A stretch of 64,000 nt of DNA, from the NCBI GenBank assembly GCA_031419455.1, contig JANOKS010000138.1, forward strand, positions 1 to 64,000, read 5' to 3'. Both the position numbers and the translations under genes were made by a program. This document shows positions 51,749 to 61,192 of this stretch, piece by piece; the first letter of the stretch is position 1; the number at the start of each line of letters is the position of its first letter. Under the pieces are notes generated by a model that saw nothing but the letters and a program-made list of their open reading frames with translations, was not told where the DNA came from and did not search any database. Origin of the DNA: UBA7672 sp031419455. Its GTDB lineage: Bacteria > Pseudomonadota > Alphaproteobacteria > Caulobacterales > Hyphomonadaceae.

Positions 51749-52498
51749 ATGGCCGGCCACAGCAAATGGGCCAACATCCAGCACCGCAAGGGCAAGGCCG
51801 ACAAGGCTAGGGCCAAGCTGTTCTCCAAGCTGGCGAAGGAGATCACCGTCGCGGCCAAGAACGGCATGGCGGACGTGAACTTCAATCCGCGCCTGCGTCT
51901 CGCCGTCAACAACGCCAAGGCGGCGTCGATGCCCAAGGACAACATCCAGCGCGCGATCGACAAGGGCGCAGGGGCCGACGGCGCCAACTACGAGGCGATC
52001 CGCTATGAAGGTTTCGCGCCAGGCGGCGTCGGCCTGATCGTCGAATGCTCGACCGACAACAAGAACCGCGCCGCGACCGACGTGCGCACGGCCTTCACCC
52101 ACCATGGCGGGAATCTCGGCCAAACCGGCGCGGTGTCTTCTGGCTTCGAACATGTCGGCGAGATCATCTATCCGCTGAACGCCGGCAGCGAAGACGCGAT
52201 CATGGAGGCAGCCCTCGACGCAGGCGCCTCCGACGTGTCGAGCGACGCGGACGGCCACTACATCTACACGGCGCGAGCGGACCTTGCCGAGGTAGCCTCA
52301 GCGCTTGAAGGCAAGATCAAGACGGGGGCGACATCCACCGCGCTGATCTGGAAGCCGGTCAACACGGTCAGTGTCGAAGGCGAGAACGCCGACAAGCTGA
52401 TGAAGATGCTCGAAGAGCTTGAGGACTGCGACGACGTGCAGAACGTCTACGGCAATTACGAGATTTCGGACGCAGAGATGGCGCGACTGGCGGGGTAA
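51749..52498 (+). CDS. yebC: YebC/PmpR family protein
   Basis: 249 residues. It begins MAGHSKWANIQHRKGKADKA, the family signature, with SMPKDNIQRAIDKG and YEGFAPGGVGLIVE later. Long described as a transcriptional regulator; recent work on relatives also ties it to relief of ribosome stalling at proline stretches. An in-frame upstream start lacks the signature and is rejected. Confidence 0.95.
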   Translation: MAGHSKWANIQHRKGKADKARAKLFSKLAKEITVAAKNGMADVNFNPRLRLAVNNAKAASMPKDNIQRAIDKGAGADGANYEAIRYEGFAPGGVGLIVECSTDNKNRAATDVRTAFTHHGGNLGQTGAVSSGFEHVGEIIYPLNAGSEDAIMEAALDAGASDVSSDADGHYIYTARADLAEVASALEGKIKTGATSTALIWKPVNTVSVEGENADKLMKMLEELEDCDDVQNVYGNYEISDAEMARLAG

Positions 52499-52640
52499 CA
52501 GCGGCCCTCTGCAGCGCGATATGTGTGGCTTTGGCCGTCATGCATGGCCCATGTGTTGACGCCGCAAACGCCTGTAGCTTCAGAAATCCGGAACCCGCGA
52601 CGAACTCGGGGGTTATTGCGGGAGCAACTGGGAAATCAAC

Positions 52641-52853
52641 ATGAAAATCATTGTCTTCGGCGCAGCTGTCCTGCTGCTCACCGCCTGCGGTACGACCAAT
52701 GCCGATCGTGGGATTTCGGGCGCGATGATTGGTGCGGGCGTCGGCCTCGTCGGCGGACCGGTGGGTGTTGGCACAGGAGCGTTGATCGGCGCGGGCGTCG
52801 GCATTCTGACGGATGCGGGCACTGTCAATCTCGGCAAGCCGATCTGGGACTAG
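52641..52853 (+). CDS. glycine-zipper lipoprotein
   Basis: 70 residues. Signal MKIIVFGAAVLLLTAC with lipobox, then a glycine-zipper membrane-like segment (GAMIGAGVGLVGGPVGVGTG, ALIGAGVGIL). Resembles small OmpA-associated or SlyB-type envelope lipoproteins. RBS is weak, but the composition is convincing. Confidence 0.78.
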   Translation: MKIIVFGAAVLLLTACGTTNADRGISGAMIGAGVGLVGGPVGVGTGALIGAGVGILTDAGTVNLGKPIWD

Positions 52854-52914
52854 GTCGCGGCGCACGCTGCAAATTCTTGATCGCGCCTTGTTCGCCAACG
52901 CGCGGCAGCCCTCA

Positions 52915-53355
52915 TTACAGCTGGCGCTGGACATTTTCGCGCGAAGCAACGTGCAGCCGTCCGCCAAGTTTCGAGCCGCTGAGCGCCTTTGCAAATCGCG
53001 CGTCGTAGAGACCCGCTCTGGCGAGGAAACGGACGGCCTTCGCCTCGAGGTCCTTTGCGCGCTTCGCTTCGGCATCATCGCGTATCCGCACGTCGCGGAT
53101 CGTTGCCAGCAGCTGCGCCAGGGCGCCGGCGGCGGAGATTGCTTGCACCTGAGCGAGGCGATCGCGGGCTTCATCGGCGGCGAGGATCAACTCGTCGGAG
53201 ATGTCTTCGAGCTGCGTCATCAGGTCCGGCGAGCGGCCAAGCCGCGCCTCGTCCATCAGGCGGGTCACATGGTCGATAAAGCCTTCGATGCGGACGATGG
53301 CGGCGGCGCACGCGGCGGCAGGGCAGAATTCGATCGGGTCGATAGTCGTTTCCAT
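52915..53355 (-). CDS. helical protein, unknown, with CtrA-type box upstream
   Basis: 146 residues, mostly amphipathic helices (RIEGFIDHVTRLMDEARLG, DISDELILAADEARDRLAQV, ALAQLLATIRDVRIRDDAEA). No signal or membrane segment and no known family. RBS GGAGGA precedes ATG 53355. A TTAA-N7-TTAA box lies about 85-100 bases upstream at 53440-53454, so cell-cycle control by CtrA is possible. Confidence 0.72.
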   Translation of the reverse strand: METTIDPIEFCPAAACAAAIVRIEGFIDHVTRLMDEARLGRSPDLMTQLEDISDELILAADEARDRLAQVQAISAAGALAQLLATIRDVRIRDDAEAKRAKDLEAKAVRFLARAGLYDARFAKALSGSKLGGRLHVASRENVQRQL

Positions 53356-53439
53356 TGGCGCGTCCTCCTTCGCCGGGCGCCGCTCACAGCTGCTTTTAGC
53401 AGCTCAGGGCGGCTGAGAGGTGTGTTTGGACGCCAATGG

Positions 53440-53454
53440 TTAACGCGCCCTTAA
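53440..53454. promoter_or_regulatory. full CtrA-type box TTAA-N7-TTAA
   Basis: TTAA-CGCGCCC-TTAA exactly fits the CtrA consensus spacing, and its left side also reads ATGGTTAA. It lies in the 153-base gap upstream of the minus-strand gene starting at 53355. Binding is inferred. Confidence 0.6.
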
Positions 53455-53508
53455 AAAAGAGGCGCGCGAATTCGGCTTGTGTTGTGGATGGACGGAGTGT
53501 TCCGACTT

Positions 53509-53700
53509 TCACTCAGGCAGTTTGCCGGATTCCCACAGAGCACGGATGTGCTGGAGAATGATGAGCTTGGCGGCTTCGGCGCGCGTGGCGCCGTAACTCC
53601 CCTTCGACTTTTTCACCAGAATCTCAAGGCTCTCCGCGGCGTCCGCTGGCAGGACGATCGTGAAGGACTTGGTTTCTGTCTCACTCGGTGGGCGGGCCAT
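53509..53700 (-). CDS. ribbon-helix-helix-like small protein
   Basis: 63 residues: KSFTIVLPADAAESLEILVKK, a beta strand then a helix as in RHH/CopG DNA-binding proteins, followed by a second helix (RAEAAKLIILQHIRALWE). Divergent from another RHH-like gene. No toxin gene is adjacent, so this is not a clear antitoxin. Confidence 0.62.
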   Translation of the reverse strand: MARPPSETETKSFTIVLPADAAESLEILVKKSKGSYGATRAEAAKLIILQHIRALWESGKLPE

Positions 53701-53711
53701 GCAGTGCTATT

Positions 53712-53728
53712 GCAATGTCTTGGCAATG
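53712..53728. promoter_or_regulatory. possible operator, direct GCAATG repeats
   Basis: GCAATG occurs at 53712-53717 and again at 53723-53728, exactly 11 bp apart (one helical turn), between the two divergent RHH-like genes. RHH dimers often bind direct repeats spaced this way. Inferred only. Confidence 0.35.
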
Positions 53729-53791
53729 CATTCAAGGTCATTCTCGCTAGAGGCGTCGGGGAGCTCCTGACAGCTGCCAATGGAATCTCCC

Positions 53792-54004
53792 ATGTCCAAA
53801 ACAGCCAACCGCCAACCGCTGACCGTCAGGCTGGATCCTGAGTCGAAGAAGCTGTTTGCCGAAGAGGCGGAGAAGTGCGGCCTCGAAGCCGGCGTCGCGG
53901 CCCGGCAGATTCTCGAGCTCTACGTCCAGCGCCTCCGCGAAAGCGGCGACTACATCCAGACCCTGTCGGATTTCTCGCAGGCCCTGAAGACGAGGGTGGC
54001 GTAG
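53792..54004 (+). CDS. ribbon-helix-helix-like small protein
   Basis: 70 residues. QPLTVRLDPESKKLFAEEAE forms the strand-helix of an RHH domain, and GLEAGVAARQILELYVQRLR the second helix. Divergent from the gene at 53509. ATG 53780 is an alternative start four codons upstream. It may be an autoregulator. Confidence 0.65.
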   Translation: MSKTANRQPLTVRLDPESKKLFAEEAEKCGLEAGVAARQILELYVQRLRESGDYIQTLSDFSQALKTRVA

Positions 54005-54066
54005 CTCGCCGAGCTTCCTTCCATCGCCATGACCACATAGGAAGGCGCTCGCCCGCGGAGCGTTGC

Positions 54067-54930
54067 ATGAAACTCATCGACTCGATTTCCTTTCCTGGCT
54101 CGAAGCTGGGCGGGGGGATGAAAACCGGCACGGGCGATGATCGCTATGCGTTCGACGAGGCGGCGGGCTGGGCCTGCGTGATCGATGGCGCGACGGATGT
54201 GGGGCCGGTGCGCATTTTTTCCGCAGCGGAGTCGGACGCGGCGCGCTATGCCGAGATCTTTGCCGAGGCCATCGTTCGTCATCCTGCCGATGCGCGGGAG
54301 ATTCCGCAGGCGTGGTTTGCGCGCCTGCTGCCACGCCTGCGTACGGCGGTGGAGCGTGAAGTGAAGATACCGCTGAAGGATGCGCCACTGGCGAGCTATC
54401 CGACGGCCGCCGCGACATGGGTGCGCCATCGCCTGGACAGACTGGGCAAGGGCAGGCTGGAAGGCGCGACGCTCGGCGATTCCATCGCCATCGTGAAAGC
54501 GCCTGGCGGCGTGGTGACTGTGTTCGGCGAAGCAGGCAAGGCAGCGGACGAGCAGGGCCGCGCGAAGACCGTGATGGCGATGACGCCGGCGGATCGGCTG
54601 AAATGGCTGCAGGACGTGCGCGCGATCCATAATACGCGCGATGGCTATTGGGTGTTCGGCGTGCAGCCGGAGGCTGCCGACCACATCGTGCACCAGAGCT
54701 GTGATGCGCCGGCGGGCACGAAGGTGCTGGTGATGACGGACGGGTTCTATCGGCTGGTGTCGCCTTACGGGCGGTACACGGACGAAGGCCTGATCGACGC
54801 GGTGCTGGAGCACGGTCTCGGCGCGTTGATGCGCGAACTGCGCGAGATGGAAGCCTCGCCGGAAGACGATGCGAAGATTGGGCGGTTCAAGACAAGCGAC
54901 GATGCGACGGCGCTGTTGATCGAGGTGTAG
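54067..54930 (+). CDS. PP2C-type protein phosphatase-like
   Basis: 287 residues. Metal-site motifs are TGDDRYAF near residue 20, WACVIDGATDVG, a LGDSIAIV strand, LVMTDGFYRLVSPYG and TSDDATALLIEV. The arrangement matches PPM/PP2C Ser/Thr phosphatases. Cytoplasmic; substrate unknown. The following convergent gene lies six bases away. Confidence 0.85.
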   Translation: MKLIDSISFPGSKLGGGMKTGTGDDRYAFDEAAGWACVIDGATDVGPVRIFSAAESDAARYAEIFAEAIVRHPADAREIPQAWFARLLPRLRTAVEREVKIPLKDAPLASYPTAAATWVRHRLDRLGKGRLEGATLGDSIAIVKAPGGVVTVFGEAGKAADEQGRAKTVMAMTPADRLKWLQDVRAIHNTRDGYWVFGVQPEAADHIVHQSCDAPAGTKVLVMTDGFYRLVSPYGRYTDEGLIDAVLEHGLGALMRELREMEASPEDDAKIGRFKTSDDATALLIEV

Positions 54931-54936
54931 GGCCCG

Positions 54937-55875
54937 CTACTCGGCCGGGTGCTTTGGCTGGCGTCCGAGCAGGCCTGCTTGGAGCATGCTGGTCATCGAA
55001 TGATTGGCTTCGTGGCAGGCGTATTCATAGACAGCGCCCGGGTCTGCAAGCCGGAACTCGAATTCGGCGCGCCATGGCATCGTGTAGAGTTCGGGGTCGT
55101 CAACCGTGTACTGGTAAAGCAGCGTGCCATGCGCCGTGCGCGTGAAACGCTCGATGATACGGGTCGTCTGACGCAGGACAATCGGCGGGCCCGAGTCGGG
55201 CCGGGCGGTATCGTCGGTCCGGAAATTGGTCGTCTCCACCACCAGCGTGTCGCCGTCCCACTGGCCGGAGCCATGGCCTTCGAACCTCGGAATGGTTGCA
55301 CCTGAAGCGGCGCCCATGGGAATGATGCGCGCGCCTTGCACGTCCTCGGTCCAAAGCACGACATGGTCGGGCGTCTGGACGATCTGGGTCGGGATGAAGA
55401 TGGTGAGCGTGCGGATCGGCGCCGCGCCGAGGCCGGACGTGCACCGTTCGTAGGGCGGCCGCTCTTCCGGGTTGTCGAAGCCGTAGCTTTCAAGACGGTC
55501 GAAGCGATCGGCGACGACGCGGCCGGCTACCGAATACGGAATCTTTCCATCGGCCGGGTCGACGATCAGCGATGAGCGGAACACGCCACCCACTTTTGCA
55601 AGCTGGTCGTAGCCATACAAGGCGTTGTCAGGATCGGACACGGGGTTTGCCTGGCTGCGGGCGACGATGGCGTCGGCGATCCGCCTGGCTTCCTCGGGAG
55701 AGACTTCGAGTGTCGTCGCTTCCTTCGTCCGCTCCGTCCGGGTCACGAACTCGGTTACCCACACGCCCTGAAGATCGGGGCGTCCTTCTTGGGTGCGTGC
55801 AACATGCCATGCGTCCTGCGCCACGGCGACAGGCGCAATCAGGCCAGCGAGAAGGACGATCAGGACTATCCGCAT
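54937..55875 (-). CDS. secreted protein of unknown family (paralogue 2)
   Basis: 312 residues with signal MRIVLIVLLAGLIAPVAVAQ. It shares EGRPDLQGVW, the GQWDGDTLVVET stretch, LLYQYTVDDPELYTMPWRAE and YEYACHEANHSM with the gene at 47347-48270. The conserved His-rich end (CHEANH) could bind metal. Function unknown. Confidence 0.82.
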   Translation of the reverse strand: MRIVLIVLLAGLIAPVAVAQDAWHVARTQEGRPDLQGVWVTEFVTRTERTKEATTLEVSPEEARRIADAIVARSQANPVSDPDNALYGYDQLAKVGGVFRSSLIVDPADGKIPYSVAGRVVADRFDRLESYGFDNPEERPPYERCTSGLGAAPIRTLTIFIPTQIVQTPDHVVLWTEDVQGARIIPMGAASGATIPRFEGHGSGQWDGDTLVVETTNFRTDDTARPDSGPPIVLRQTTRIIERFTRTAHGTLLYQYTVDDPELYTMPWRAEFEFRLADPGAVYEYACHEANHSMTSMLQAGLLGRQPKHPAE

Positions 55876-55939
55876 CTATTCCTCCCCAGAGGTTGTGACG
55901 CTAACCCGCATTGGCCTGCCTGGATTGCGTCGGTCGTGG

Positions 55940-57226
55940 CTACTCCCCGCCCACCACCGTCTCACCGCCCTTCATCACGAAGGCCGGCTTCTCCAGCAGC
56001 GTCACGTCTCGGGTCGGATCGCCCTTCACGCCGACGAGGTCGCCGAACGCGCCCGCCGCTACCACGCCGACCTTGCCCTTCTTGCCGAGCGCGTCGGCGG
56101 CGTTGACCGTTGCGGACTGGATCGCCTGCAGCGGCGTTGCGCCATACCGGACCATGACCGCGAACTGCTTGGCGTTGTCGCCGTGGGGGTAGACGCCGGA
56201 ATCCGTGCCGTAGACCATCTTCACGCCGGCTGCGAGCGCGCGCTTGAAGCCCTGGCGCTGGACTTCCGCCACTTCGCGGTCCTTGCGGAGATTGTCTTCC
56301 ATCACGCCGTTCTTCGGGCCTTCGCTCTGCGTGTAGTCGGTATTGTAGATGTCCATCGACAGCCAGGTGCCCATCTTCTTTGCCGCCGCGATGCCTTCAT
56401 CGTCGATCAGGCTGGCGTGCTCGATCGTGTCGATGCCGGCGAGCGCCGCATCGCGGATACCGGTGGCGCCGTGAGCGTGGGCGGCCACTTTCAGGCCCCA
56501 CATGTGGGCTTCCTCGGCGATGGCCTTCATCTCGGCGAGTGTGAGTTGCTGCTGACCCGGCTCGGTGTTGTGGGAGAAGACCCCGCCCGTGGCGCAGATC
56601 TTGATCACCTCGGCGCCGTACTTGCGGATCTCGCGCACGCGCTTGCGGCCTTCGTCCGGACTGTCGGCATTGTAGGGGCTCGCGGCGTTGAAGGACGGCG
56701 ACAGGCCGGTGATGTCGCAATGTCCGCCCGTCGCGCCGAAGGAGTAGCCTGCCGGCACGATGCGGGGCCCTGGCACCTTGCCCATGTCGATGGCGGCCTT
56801 GAGCGCGATGTCGTCCCAGTTGCCCGAGCCGACATTCCGCACGGTGGTGAAGCCAGCGTCCAGCGTCGCTTTGGCGCTCGGAACAGAGATCACGGCGGCA
56901 TAGGCGTCCGGCAGGCCAATACCCGTAAAGCCGCCCATCGTCGGATCGCTGTCGAGGTGTGTGTGCATGTCGATCAGGCCGGGGAGCAGTGTCACGCCCG
57001 GCAACTCGTAGACGACGGCGGCGGAAGGAACTTGGGTCGTGTCGCGTGGACCAACTGCGGTGATCACGCCGTCCTGGATGATGATCGCCGGGTTCTGGAT
57101 CATGCGGCCGGTCGCGACATCCAGCAGCCGATCGGCCGTGACATAGGCGTTCTGCGCCAGCGCAACCTGATCAAGCTGAGTCAGGGCAGCGGCGGCCATC
57201 AGACCCGCCAGGACAAGCGTTCTCAT
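55940..57226 (-). CDS. secreted amidohydrolase (imidazolonepropionase/prolidase-like)
   Basis: 428 residues with a signal peptide (MRTLVLAGLMAAAALTQL...ALA). Metal-dependent hydrolase motifs: LPGLIDMHTHLD (HxH), VIKICATGG (probable metal-bridging Lys), VAAHAHG, IEHASLID and YGTDSGVYPHG (final Asp). Related enzymes cleave Xaa-Pro or N-acyl amino acids in the periplasm. Substrate not predictable. Confidence 0.9.
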   Translation of the reverse strand: MRTLVLAGLMAAAALTQLDQVALAQNAYVTADRLLDVATGRMIQNPAIIIQDGVITAVGPRDTTQVPSAAVVYELPGVTLLPGLIDMHTHLDSDPTMGGFTGIGLPDAYAAVISVPSAKATLDAGFTTVRNVGSGNWDDIALKAAIDMGKVPGPRIVPAGYSFGATGGHCDITGLSPSFNAASPYNADSPDEGRKRVREIRKYGAEVIKICATGGVFSHNTEPGQQQLTLAEMKAIAEEAHMWGLKVAAHAHGATGIRDAALAGIDTIEHASLIDDEGIAAAKKMGTWLSMDIYNTDYTQSEGPKNGVMEDNLRKDREVAEVQRQGFKRALAAGVKMVYGTDSGVYPHGDNAKQFAVMVRYGATPLQAIQSATVNAADALGKKGKVGVVAAGAFGDLVGVKGDPTRDVTLLEKPAFVMKGGETVVGGE

Positions 57227-57366
57227 TGATTCCCTCCACGTGAGCCCGATTGATGCGACGCCCGCACGTGCGCGTAAAGCATGGCTCTGAGCATTGATGA
57301 GAAAATCGACGTGGCCGACGCACAGTTCGCCGCTAGGGTGCGGGCAGACAGACAGGTGGATTTCCC

Positions 57367-58203
57367 ATGACTAAATCACAGGCCGAAAAAGCCGCGGCGT
57401 TCGAAGCGCTGCACAGTGCGCCGGGCGTGTTCGTGATTCCCAATCCGTGGGACCCGGGCTCGGCGCGGATTCTTGCGGGCCTCGGCTTCAAGGCGCTGAC
57501 CACGACGAGCGCCGGCTATGCGCGCTCGATCGGCTTCCCCGACTACAATGCAGGGCGCGAGAATGTCATGGCGCACATCCGCGCGATGGCGCCGATGATC
57601 GACGTTCCGCTGGCCGCCGATCTCGAGGATGGCTTCGGGCCGAAGCCCGAGGACTGCGCCGAGACGGTCCGGCAGGGCGCTGAGGCGGGACTGGTCGGCG
57701 GCTCGATCGAGGATTTCACCGGCGACCGCGCGAACGCGATCTACAGCATCGCGGAGGCCGCCGATCGCATCCGCGCCGCGGCGGAGGCTGCGCGCAGACT
57801 GCCGTTCAAATTCATGCTCTGCGCGCGCGCCGAGAACTATCTCCACGGCCGCGCTGATCTTGCCGACACGATTGCGCGCCTGCAGGCCTATCAGGAAGCA
57901 GGCGCCGACGTGCTGTTCGCGCCCGGTCTCAACACATCGGACGAAGTGCGTGAGGTCTGCCGCGCCATCGACCGTCCTTTCAACATCGTCCGCGGGCCGC
58001 GCAAGGAGCAGCTGACCGTGGAGCAGGTCGGCGCGCTCGGCGTGAAGCGCATCTCGACCGGCGGCATGATGCACGCTGTCGCCATGAGCGCGATGATCGG
58101 CGCGGCGAAGGAAATGCTCGGCCCGGGCACGTTCGACTTTACCAAAACAATGCCGCATGCGGGCGAGATCGACGCGCTGCTTGGCAAGGGCGCAGCATCC
58201 TGA
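57367..58203 (+). CDS. isocitrate lyase/PEP mutase family enzyme
   Basis: 278 residues. The TIM-barrel start HSAPGVFVIPNPWDPGSARI, metal-site LAADLEDGFG, GGSIEDFTGD and LCARAENYLHG match the 2-methylisocitrate lyase/PEP phosphonomutase superfamily. Likely a C-C or P-C lyase on a small acid; the subgroup with NPWDPGSA is poorly characterised. Confidence 0.88.
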   Translation: MTKSQAEKAAAFEALHSAPGVFVIPNPWDPGSARILAGLGFKALTTTSAGYARSIGFPDYNAGRENVMAHIRAMAPMIDVPLAADLEDGFGPKPEDCAETVRQGAEAGLVGGSIEDFTGDRANAIYSIAEAADRIRAAAEAARRLPFKFMLCARAENYLHGRADLADTIARLQAYQEAGADVLFAPGLNTSDEVREVCRAIDRPFNIVRGPRKEQLTVEQVGALGVKRISTGGMMHAVAMSAMIGAAKEMLGPGTFDFTKTMPHAGEIDALLGKGAAS

Positions 58204-58300
58204 GCGTCAGCGCCATCCGGCCGTTCATTACCTTGCGCGTAATTGGCAGCCGCCGTCTGCTGCGTAAGTTGCGTGACATCTGGTGAAGAGGAAACATGGT

Positions 58301-58741
58301 ATGTCGGCATTCTGGCGGGGCTGGTTGAACGTCTGGGCGTGGGTCGTGATTGTCTTCGGCCTCGTGCTGGCCGGCGGCGGGCTTGATGCGACGGACGCGT
58401 TTGCAGATGTCGCATTCGCCATCGTGGGCGGTGGAGCGCCGATGGAATGGACGCCGCACCTGCGCTTCAGCGTGGCGCTCATGGGTGCGGTGACGATGGG
58501 GTGGGGTGTCACCTACCTCGCTCTGTTCATGGCGGCTCACCGGTTGGGCGGCCAGGCCGCTCCGGTGTGGCGGCTGGCGACGTTCGGCATGATCGTGTGG
58601 TTCGTCATCGACAGCGCGCTGTCGGTCGCAACCGGCTTCTGGATGAATGCCGTGTCGAACACGGGCCTCGCGATCGGCTATCTCGCGCCCGTGCTGGCAA
58701 GCGGCGCGATGCGGAGCCACACGCGCCTTTCGCCGGCCTGA
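58301..58741 (+). CDS. four-helix membrane protein, unknown
   Basis: 146 residues with four membrane segments (WAWVVIVFGLVLAGGG, LRFSVALMGAVTMGWGVTYL, LATFGMIVWFVIDSAL and SNTGLAIGYLAPVLASG). ATG 58301 is used; the GTG at 58283 is alternative. No family recognised. Confidence 0.72.
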   Translation: MSAFWRGWLNVWAWVVIVFGLVLAGGGLDATDAFADVAFAIVGGGAPMEWTPHLRFSVALMGAVTMGWGVTYLALFMAAHRLGGQAAPVWRLATFGMIVWFVIDSALSVATGFWMNAVSNTGLAIGYLAPVLASGAMRSHTRLSPA

Positions 58742-58829
58742 CGGCGCGACCCAGCCTGCGGCGGCATGTCATGCCTTCGCATGGGTGACAGGGGTTCCCT
58801 TCGGCGCCCGCAGCGCGTCAATTGCGCCC

Positions 58830-59219
58830 ATGCTCTTGTGGACCTTCGAATTCACCACCGACCGGTTTCGGCCAATCCTGCCTGAGGTGTGCCAGGTCAG
58901 CGAGGACCTTTATGGCTTCGAGCTGGCGGCGTGGCTGGCGCAGGCGCTGGCCGAGCAGGGCTTTGTCACCAGCTATCCCCATGGCGAGGAGTTCGGCTGG
59001 TTCCTCGAATATCCGAGCGAGACCGGGCAGGAGATCACCATCGGCTGCGCCAGCCATGGGCCGACCCTGGGCTTTCCCACGCAATGGCGGGTTTTCGCCC
59101 GGCAGCGCCGCAAGCCCCAGAAGGGCGCCATCCAGGGCGGGCCTGACGCCGGCCCCCTCCTGCACGATGCGATCTTGTCAGTCCTCGCCGCCGAGGGCAT
59201 CGAAGCGCGCAAGCTTTAG
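58830..59219 (+). CDS. small soluble protein, unknown
   Basis: 129 residues: WTFEFTTDRFRPILPE, an amphipathic middle (YGFELAAWLAQALAEQGFVT) and SYPHGEEFGWFLEYPSETGQ. No signal or membrane segment. No family known. Followed 11 bases later by the ABC ATPase gene, so possibly co-transcribed. Confidence 0.68.
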   Translation: MLLWTFEFTTDRFRPILPEVCQVSEDLYGFELAAWLAQALAEQGFVTSYPHGEEFGWFLEYPSETGQEITIGCASHGPTLGFPTQWRVFARQRRKPQKGAIQGGPDAGPLLHDAILSVLAAEGIEARKL

Positions 59220-59230
59220 CGAGTAACATT

Positions 59231-61081
<1,851 letters not shown>

Positions 61082-61192
61082 CGGTACCGCCCGTTAACAA
61101 TTTTCGGTGAGAACGGCGTCCGGACCCTTGACGGTGTCAGGTGGCCGTAAGATGCAATACGACCGCCATAATTAGAGCTGGAGCCTCCCCGA

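Noticed and set aside
53509..54004. toxin-antitoxin module
   Set aside because: Both proteins look like DNA-binding RHH units and no toxin-type gene (RelE, PIN, MazF) adjoins.
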